Below are positions 57,917 to 64,000 of a stretch of DNA of 64,000 bases, piece by piece. Each line of letters starts with the position of its first letter. The stretch's first letter is position 1. Source of the stretch: Coriolopsis trogii (lineage: Eukaryota > Basidiomycota > Agaricomycetes > Polyporales > Polyporaceae); contig JAHYIO010000001.1 in NCBI GenBank assembly GCA_020543525.1, positions 2,418,001 through 2,482,000 of the forward strand, read 5' to 3'. The notes beneath the pieces were generated by a model. That model did not search any database, was not told the origin of the DNA, and saw nothing but the letters and a program-made list of their open reading frames with translations. A program made the translations under genes and the position numbers.

Positions 57917-60256
57917 TCAACATTCGCCCAAGAACCTGTTCTTGGGGAAGAGTTGTTTGTAATCGTCACGCCACGTAGTGAGGTTGGGGTTGGTGTACGC
58001 GTCGATGTACCTATAGATATAAGACTGCTTCAGCACGCCCAAAGAAGAGCGATTAAGAGAGAGCACGTACTCGTCGATGTACGCTTTCGTAGGGAAGTCC
58101 TCAGGGTCGCAGCCGATGTTGATGTTGTCCGGATCCTGGTAGACACGGATCCAGTCCACTTTCATGGTCGTCGGGAACGTCAAGTGCTCGAGATCGACGA
58201 AGCCAAAGTTTGAGGACATGCCCAAGTTCGCGATGAGGTACTAAGAGCGAAACCGTGAGCGGTCATCACGTGCAAGTGAGAGGCAGATCAACGTACCATA
58301 GGCTCCTGGGGAACTGGACGAGGACCAATCTCGACTGCTGGGTCGGCGGCGAAACCTGCTTGTTTCAAGGTCCATGCAAGCTTGCCGTCCGCTATCCAGC
58401 TGACGTACTGGGGGGCAGTGTCAGACCATGCTCCGTAGGCTGTGCTGCCTGTACTTACTGCACCGTCGAAACCGGGCTTATACTGGATACCATAGACAGA
58501 ATATTGGTTACCAGTTAGTTCATACGCTTGCTGGTCTGGGGGAGCATCTCAGAAAACTGTCCCTAGCTGATGAATCCACGGGAAAGACGCACTGGTCTCT
58601 GTAACGACTGAACTGGCTTGTTGGAAAGCGGCGCCCTTGTAACTGTTCAAAATACTTCCGGTCGTGTTTGGAATGATGAGGTTGTCCGAGGTGTTGAACC
58701 AGGTGTAATCCGCGTTGAACGGCTGTAGGAAGGTGAGCGGATGAAACCATCAGCCGACTCATGACACTTACACCCCACTGCGCCGACTGGGACACTTGAC
58801 CAGACAAAGGGTCACCGGAGACCTTTAGGAGAATGTGATATAAGAGATCACTTCGTAGCATAGTAGAGAAGGCCAGTTACCTGGGCTTCGAACATATCAA
58901 GCTCCGGCGCAGCACGACCAACATACGTGCCATCTGCGTGGATAGGGCCCGGATGGGATTCACCAGCACAAGTACAGCGCGACAGCTTTTGGCCGGGAAG
59001 GTAGGACAGCGCGTAATCATAGTCCTTCGTACCGGTATTGGTGGCCGCGAGGGGTAGACCGTTGTACGTTTGATTCGGTGCTGTGCCGACATCACACTCG
59101 TCGTATGTATAAGGCCACTGGGGTGAAGGGTGAGTTTGAGTCGGCAGAATAGCGAAGATGGACAGCTCACCATGCCCTCGAGGCTGGCACCATATCCCGC
59201 ACGACCAAGGTTACCCATCATCCAGATAGCAGGCCAAAGACCGAGGATGTTGTTGGCGCCAGGAAGCACAACAGACGCCATGACCAAGCCACCCGTGAAG
59301 CAAAACTTGTTCCATGTCGACATCATGCCGCCTTGGAAGTCCAGTCCATGCGTCTCCTTCCGGCTGAGGGTAATCTCCAAGGATCCATTCCGGGTCGTAA
59401 TCGCCGCCGGGTCATACCATTCCATGTTGTTGGTCTGCCAATAGTGGAGATCGACTGCCTCCCAGTACGGGTCATCCCCAGGATAGAAGGTTCGACCTTC
59501 AACATTGAACTCGTCGGACCAAATCAGCTGGTACTCTTTGCCGAAGTTGAAATCCGTATATGTGTATGCCTCTTGCGGGGTTTCCAAGTCGATGAGACCC
59601 CAGTTACCAGCCATGGATGGAACCTGTCCAGATGCATTGATGCCCCCAAGGTTGAAGCCGCCCTTCGTCGACAAGGGCTTCGTCGTAAAGTACGTGATCA
59701 ATGGGTAGCCGGCGCTACGCAGCATGAGCCTTCATATGGCCTGCGGAGAACGTATCGGGAGACTCACAAGAGCGTAAGCATTCCTGCGCACAGGATAAGC
59801 AAGCAGCCCAAATTCGCAAGACCTCGGGCGGTGAAGATGTGACCGCCCTTGTCGCTCTTGTAGTCTCTACGGGGATCGGGGTTGTGCAGGAAGTCGTCGC
59901 CTTCGGGTTGATCAACTGACAAGTGAGCACCCCATGACGAAGGATCTGGGGAGAGTGAGAACTGGTGCCATCCGTCGTCACAGTGTGTATCTCGCTGATA
60001 AGAGTATGTTGTTGCCTACCTTGTCAGACAGGGAGGGGGGCATAGACGTCGAGCGAGAATCGTTCTGTCGTCATGAGGAGCCTGAGAACGCGAGCGCTAC
60101 GCATGCAGGAGGGCGCGTACGCACCAGGGAGGCATTGCTGCCCATACTACGAAGATCTCTGCGCGAGCTCTGCGCACCGGGCGGGAGCAGGTTGACAGAC
60201 GAGGGCGAGACCTCGCCCGACTGGGCATACGGGCTCTGGCGTGGAAAGGACGCCAT
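57917..60256 (-). CDS. KRE6: beta-glucan synthesis protein, KRE6/SKN1 type, copy 1
   Basis: Eleven exons: 60256-60125, 60064-60020, 59961-59768, 59714-59171, 59117-58881, 58822-58772, 58722-58593, 58535-58459, 58407-58297, 58240-58071, 58010-57917 (594 aa). Type II membrane protein: cytosolic Ser/Pro-rich head, then a membrane segment (LGCLLILCAGMLTLFAGYPLITYF), then a luminal GH16-like domain. The catalytic signature is APELDMFEAQ near residues 375-384 (E..D..E); other blocks are [37 protein letters not shown] and [19 protein letters not shown]. Required for beta-1,6-glucan formation in the secretory pathway. An intron splits the region between QEPM and YLIANLG, absent from copy 2. Confidence 0.92.
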
Positions 60257-60835
60257 TGTTGCTGGGTGTTCCACAAGGTGTCAGAGGATCGCAGGGGGGT
60301 ATATGCGTGAAGCCTGGCTGTATAGCCTGATGGTGGTGGTCGGGGCAGAGACGAGGGGGAGAGTAAGGAGCGGAAGGGTTGTTGGAGAGGATGCTGGCGG
60401 TGCTGGGAGACGAGGAGCTGTCTCGCTCTGGACAACGGCGCCGGATGTGGGAAGCGCGCGCAGCTTACGTCAACCAGCCAATCGCCTCGCCCGCCAAAAA
60501 TAGGCGGACAGGCTTCCGTCTTCTCTGTTCACCCAACCGACTCGCCGACGGGCCCTGTGTGGCATGCGGCCTCACTTACCTTCAGCCGTCCGTCACTCAT
60601 ACTACAGTGGTGGTGGACAGTCGGACATAACAATAAATTGATGGATGGATGGCTAAGATGCAAGCAAGTACAGATCTGCGTGAAGCGTGCATAAGTACTG
60701 CAGCAAAAAGCAGACCTCCGCTCGCCGGCGAGGGGGACCACTGCGCGTCGGATGGAAGGAGTGACTCACGAGATAGCAACGACACTACCAACTAGTGTAT
60801 AGGTATCATAAGAACGCGAAAGCAGGCGCAGGGGA
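60257..60835. other. intergenic between KRE6-type copies
   Basis: Promoter of copy 1 and 3' end of copy 2. No gene seen. Confidence 0.4.
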
Positions 60836-63171
60836 TCAGCACTCTCCGAGGAATCTGTTCTTCGGCTGAGGCTGCTTGTAGTCGTCTACCCATGTCGTCA
60901 AATTGGGGTTCGTGTACGCCTCAATGTACCTGTAGGTTTCGTCGTTAGCCGCTTACGCGCCACGTCGCGTAGATCACCCGTCGAAACGCACTCCTCTATG
61001 TACGCCTTGGTCGGGAAGTCCGGAGGGTCGCACCCGATGTTGATGTTGTTGGGATCTTGGTACACACGGATCCAGTCGACGCGCAGCTTGGTCGGGAAGA
61101 TAAGGTTGTCGAAGTCGACGAATCCGAAGTTCTTCGAGATACCCAAGTTCATGATCAAGTACAAGGGCTCCTGAGGCACGGGTCGTGCGCTGATCTCCGC
61201 GACGTTGTCGGCATCCATTCCTGCCACGGCGAGCTTCCAGGCAAGCTTGCCGTCATTTATCCACGCGATATACTGGCATCGCGCATCCGTCAGTTTAGGG
61301 CTTGCGAACTCGTATGCACTAGGTGTGACTCACAGCATCGCCGAAACCAGGCTTGTACTGGAATCCGTAGACGGAGAATAGATTGCCGGTCAGTTCATAT
61401 GCCTCCTGGTCTAAGACAAGAGTAAGAGACTATCAATGAGCATCTGAAATACATCCGTACTTGTCTTGGATACCACGGAAGAAGCCTGTTGGTAGACACC
61501 TCCTTTGTACGAATTAAGCTTGCTCATATTCTCATCGGGGATGACGAGGTTGTCAGAGACGTTATAGAACCATTCGTACTTGTAGTTGAATGGCTGAAGA
61601 AGGGAGAAATGAGCTCGGCGTATCTCCTTGCGCCTTTACGAATCACCTACCGCCCATTGCCCGGACTGGGACACCGAACCGAAACTGAGACCGTTCTCGT
61701 CTTCTTCGACCTTTAAGGACGAAGGCGCCTGAGTAAACGCGAAGAATCGATCCCAGTGCAAAGAGCACACACCTGCGCCTCGAAAATGTCGATTTCTGGA
61801 GCCGCGCGACCAACATAGTCTCCGTTCTCATGAACGGGTCCCGGATGCGACTCGCCAGGACATGTGCAGCGAGACAGCCTCTGACCTGGCAAGAACGATA
61901 ACACACCATCGTGGTCCTTGTCGTTACCAACAGTGGCGGCAACGGGAAGACCGTTCAAGGTCTGGTTCGCTACAGTCCCAACATCGCATGCATCATACGT
62001 ATACGGCCACTGCGGAGGGATATCAGTCACAAGCCAAACAAGCGCCCGAGTCGTCGGCTACAGTGGCGCGGCGCACGTACCATCCCGTCCAGCGAGGCAC
62101 CATACCCAGCGCGACCAAGGTTACCCATCGCCCAGATAGCGGGCCAAAGACCGTGGATAGCGTTCGATCCAGGGAGCGTGACGGCCGTCTCGACGAGGCC
62201 GCCCGTGAAGCAGAACTTGTTCCACGTCTGCATCATGCCACCGGTGTAGTCGAGGTCGTGATTCTTCTTGTCCGTGAGCGTGATCTCGAGAGCACCGTCC
62301 TTGGTCGTGATGGCCGCCGGGTCATACCACTCCAAGTTGTTCGTCTGCCAATAGTGCAGGTCAACGGCCTCCCAGTAGGGATCGTCTCCAGGGTAAAACG
62401 TCCGGCCGTCAACGTTGAACTCGTCGCTGAAGATCAGCTGCCAAGTCTGCCCGGTCACGTAGTCAACCTTTGTGCGAACTTCATCAGGAGTATCCTTATC
62501 GATGAGTCCCCAGTTGCCAGCGATGTCTGGAACCTGGCCAGAGGCGTTGATACCGCCGTAGTTGAACCCGCCCAAGGTCGAGAGCTTAGGCTTGGTGAAG
62601 TACGTAATGAGAGGGAAGCCCGCGCTGCATAGAATCACGAGTCAGCAACAAGAGAGAGAATTTGAATGTCAGAGGCACGTACAAGAGGGCTACAATACCA
62701 GCCACCAGCACGAAGATGCAGCCCAGGTTCATGAACCCGCGGCTCGTCCAGATGTGCCCACCCCTGTCGTTCTTGCGGTCTCTCTGCGGGTCAGGATTGT
62801 GCAACTGATCGTCCGGCTCCGGGCCATCGAAGGCAGCAGGGTCCAGGGGCAAGACATACTGTGAGGAGTGGCGACTATAAGTTGGGATTTGGGGAGCACA
62901 ACAGAAGCTGCGACTGCAACCTACCTTGTCAGATATAGAGTGGGGGACATGTGTGGATGCGGTGTTCTGAGTCCGGGTTGACGTTAACATACATACCAAA
63001 CATGAGGTGAAGGGAGATGGGGGGACTTACGATAGAGCTTGTGCTCGCCGAGGCACGGAGGCCACGAGCAAACGCGGGCCTCACTTCCTCATGATGGGAC
63101 AGTAGGGAAGTGGTGGAAGGAGCTGTACGAGAGTAGGCGTTGTGTTGGCCTCCTGGCTGAGGGCCTGGCAT
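60836..63171 (-). CDS. beta-glucan synthesis protein, KRE6/SKN1 type, copy 2
   Basis: Ten exons: 63171-63031, 62966-62925, 62858-62683, 62624-62081, 62009-61773, 61710-61651, 61593-61461, 61410-61334, 61272-60992, 60929-60836, also 594 aa. Tandem paralogue of the gene at 57917, with the same layout: a cytosolic head with HSISDK, a membrane segment, and a GH16-like domain with [10 protein letters not shown] as catalytic signature plus [17 protein letters not shown] and [19 protein letters not shown]. Both genes have matching intron phases except that copy 2 lacks the intron between QEPL and YLIMNLG; the combined coding length there is 281 nt in both. Exon 6 is 9 nt longer than in copy 1. The cytosolic heads differ strongly, so the copies probably differ in trafficking or regulation. 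Confidence 0.92.
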
Positions 63172-63810
63172 TGCCAGCAGCAAGAAATCTTGTATGAATA
63201 AGGACTGGTAGGGAGGAAAGGACCGGATACCCCTAGGGCGTGGTGGTGATACAGAGGAAAGATGTGAGATGGACTGATGGACCGCCCGGTGCGGACAAAA
63301 TCCCGCTGCTGTCTTGGAAACCCCCGGGCTGCTGAGAGAGGTCTCAGCCTTCTGTCGGCGCGCTATCCCATGTCAGGTGGATGCCGCATCAACTCCTCAT
63401 CACAGACGCCATCTACAGACTACAGCCTCATCGGAGGCTTGGCGTGCTTAAGAAGGAACAACAGAAAAGCTTCGCCCGCTCGTCTTCAAGCAGAGGAAGC
63501 CTTTCCTTGGAACCATCCTTTAGGAGCATGTCCACTCATTAGCATACGCCGATGCCTCCCATGCACAATACATGCGAGACGTGTCTGCAGGCGGATATCA
63601 CGGCATGCATGTGGGATGGATGAGAATGTTCTAGACAATAGGTGAGACCGTGCGCCACACAGGAGGCTAAGCTGGACCGCACCTATCACCACCTATCCTT
63701 CTCAAGTGGGCGGCCTGGAAAGTGTTGCAGACGGAAAGGCTGCAACATGCACACGAGACATGGATTCCAACAACGAGACACCGCTCCCCTCTCCCCGCTC
63801 GGTTAATATT
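63172..63810. other. intergenic upstream of KRE6-type copy 2
   Basis: Promoter region; no gene seen. The distal part joins a second TIR element at 63811. Confidence 0.4.
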
Positions 63811-64000
63811 GAGTGACTATCCGTAACGATTTGGATACAACTTTTGCTAGATGGCGGGCCGTGAAAAGTGTGACAGCCCCACCGTGTGGCCAGCGTGATG
63901 TCATCCGTAACGCTCGAGCGCACACGTCTGGATACCAACTTTCTAGATCTATAGCCACGGCCGACGGGCCTCATCGCATCAGCGGATCATGCGCTTTCTC
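63811..64000 (+). mobile_element. TIR element, copy 2 (cut by right edge)
   Basis: Starts with the same 16-bp terminal repeat as the element at 57181 and aligns to its first about 190 bp without indels, with roughly 15 substitutions (about 92% identity by eye). The 6 bp before the terminal repeat are AATATT in both copies. The right end lies beyond the window. Confidence 0.85.

Noticed and set aside
57917..63171. KRE6 pair as part of a biosynthetic gene cluster with the channel gene
   Set aside because: Neighbours are unrelated housekeeping or membrane genes; only tandem duplication is supported.

Overview
The window is nuclear DNA of a filamentous basidiomycete, most likely an Agaricomycete of the polypore type. 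The evidence is GC-rich sequence, dense genes on both strands, and many short GT-AG introns (mostly 50-65 nt, often with a CTGAC-like branch point). The gene families also fit: a lipid-anchored PLC-like phosphodiesterase, Kre6/Skn1 beta-glucan synthesis proteins, PalI/Rim9, and a CSC1/OSCA channel with a long Ser/Thr-rich head. There are no operons, CRISPR arrays or prophages. All gene models were spliced by hand from splice sites, reading-frame phase and family similarity; no alignment or transcript data were used.

Layout. 1-5191: tandem array of three paralogous secretory, membrane-anchored thioredoxin-like proteins (one cut by the left edge), with their promoters duplicated too; the middle copy carries an exactly 500-bp hAT-like MITE inside its third intron. 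5401-9290: a Ser-rich single-pass membrane protein and a long protein with a C-terminal RRM. 11001-13782: cytosolic Fe-S assembly factor CFD1 and a replication factor C small subunit. 14116-20315: an atypical P450, an organellar-type seryl-tRNA synthetase and the VHS-GAT protein LSB5. 20660-25610: UTP11, a FAR1/WRKY-GCM1-like zinc protein with an AT-hook, and a secreted PLC-like phosphodiesterase. 25611-29995 is gene-poor, with one probable 63-aa gene. 29996-33085: elongation factor 2. 33689-37958: two tandem GNAT acetyltransferases and PalI/RIM9. 38278-44212: a secreted agmatinase-like ureohydrolase, a beta-trefoil protein and the WD40 protein DCAF11. 44540-51117: a TBL1/SIF2-like WD40 protein, a mitochondrial BAX-inhibitor-1-family protein and SLY1. 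51704-56913: a tiny protein with an N-myristoylation motif and an OSCA/CSC1 channel. 57095-57166: tRNA-Asp(GTC). 57917-63171: two tandem KRE6/SKN1-type genes, bracketed by two same-orientation copies of a TIR element (57181-57613 and 63811-64000+).

Most of the content is housekeeping: translation (EF2, SerRS, UTP11, tRNA-Asp), replication (RFC), Fe-S assembly (CFD1), secretory traffic (SLY1, LSB5), and chromatin or ubiquitin WD40 proteins (TBL1, DCAF11). The variable part consists of local tandem duplications (thioredoxin-like, GNAT, KRE6) and two families of non-autonomous DNA transposons. I see no clearly novel multi-gene system. The most notable items are the MITE-bearing intron, the transposon-bracketed KRE6 pair, the non-canonical P450 and the two very small genes.
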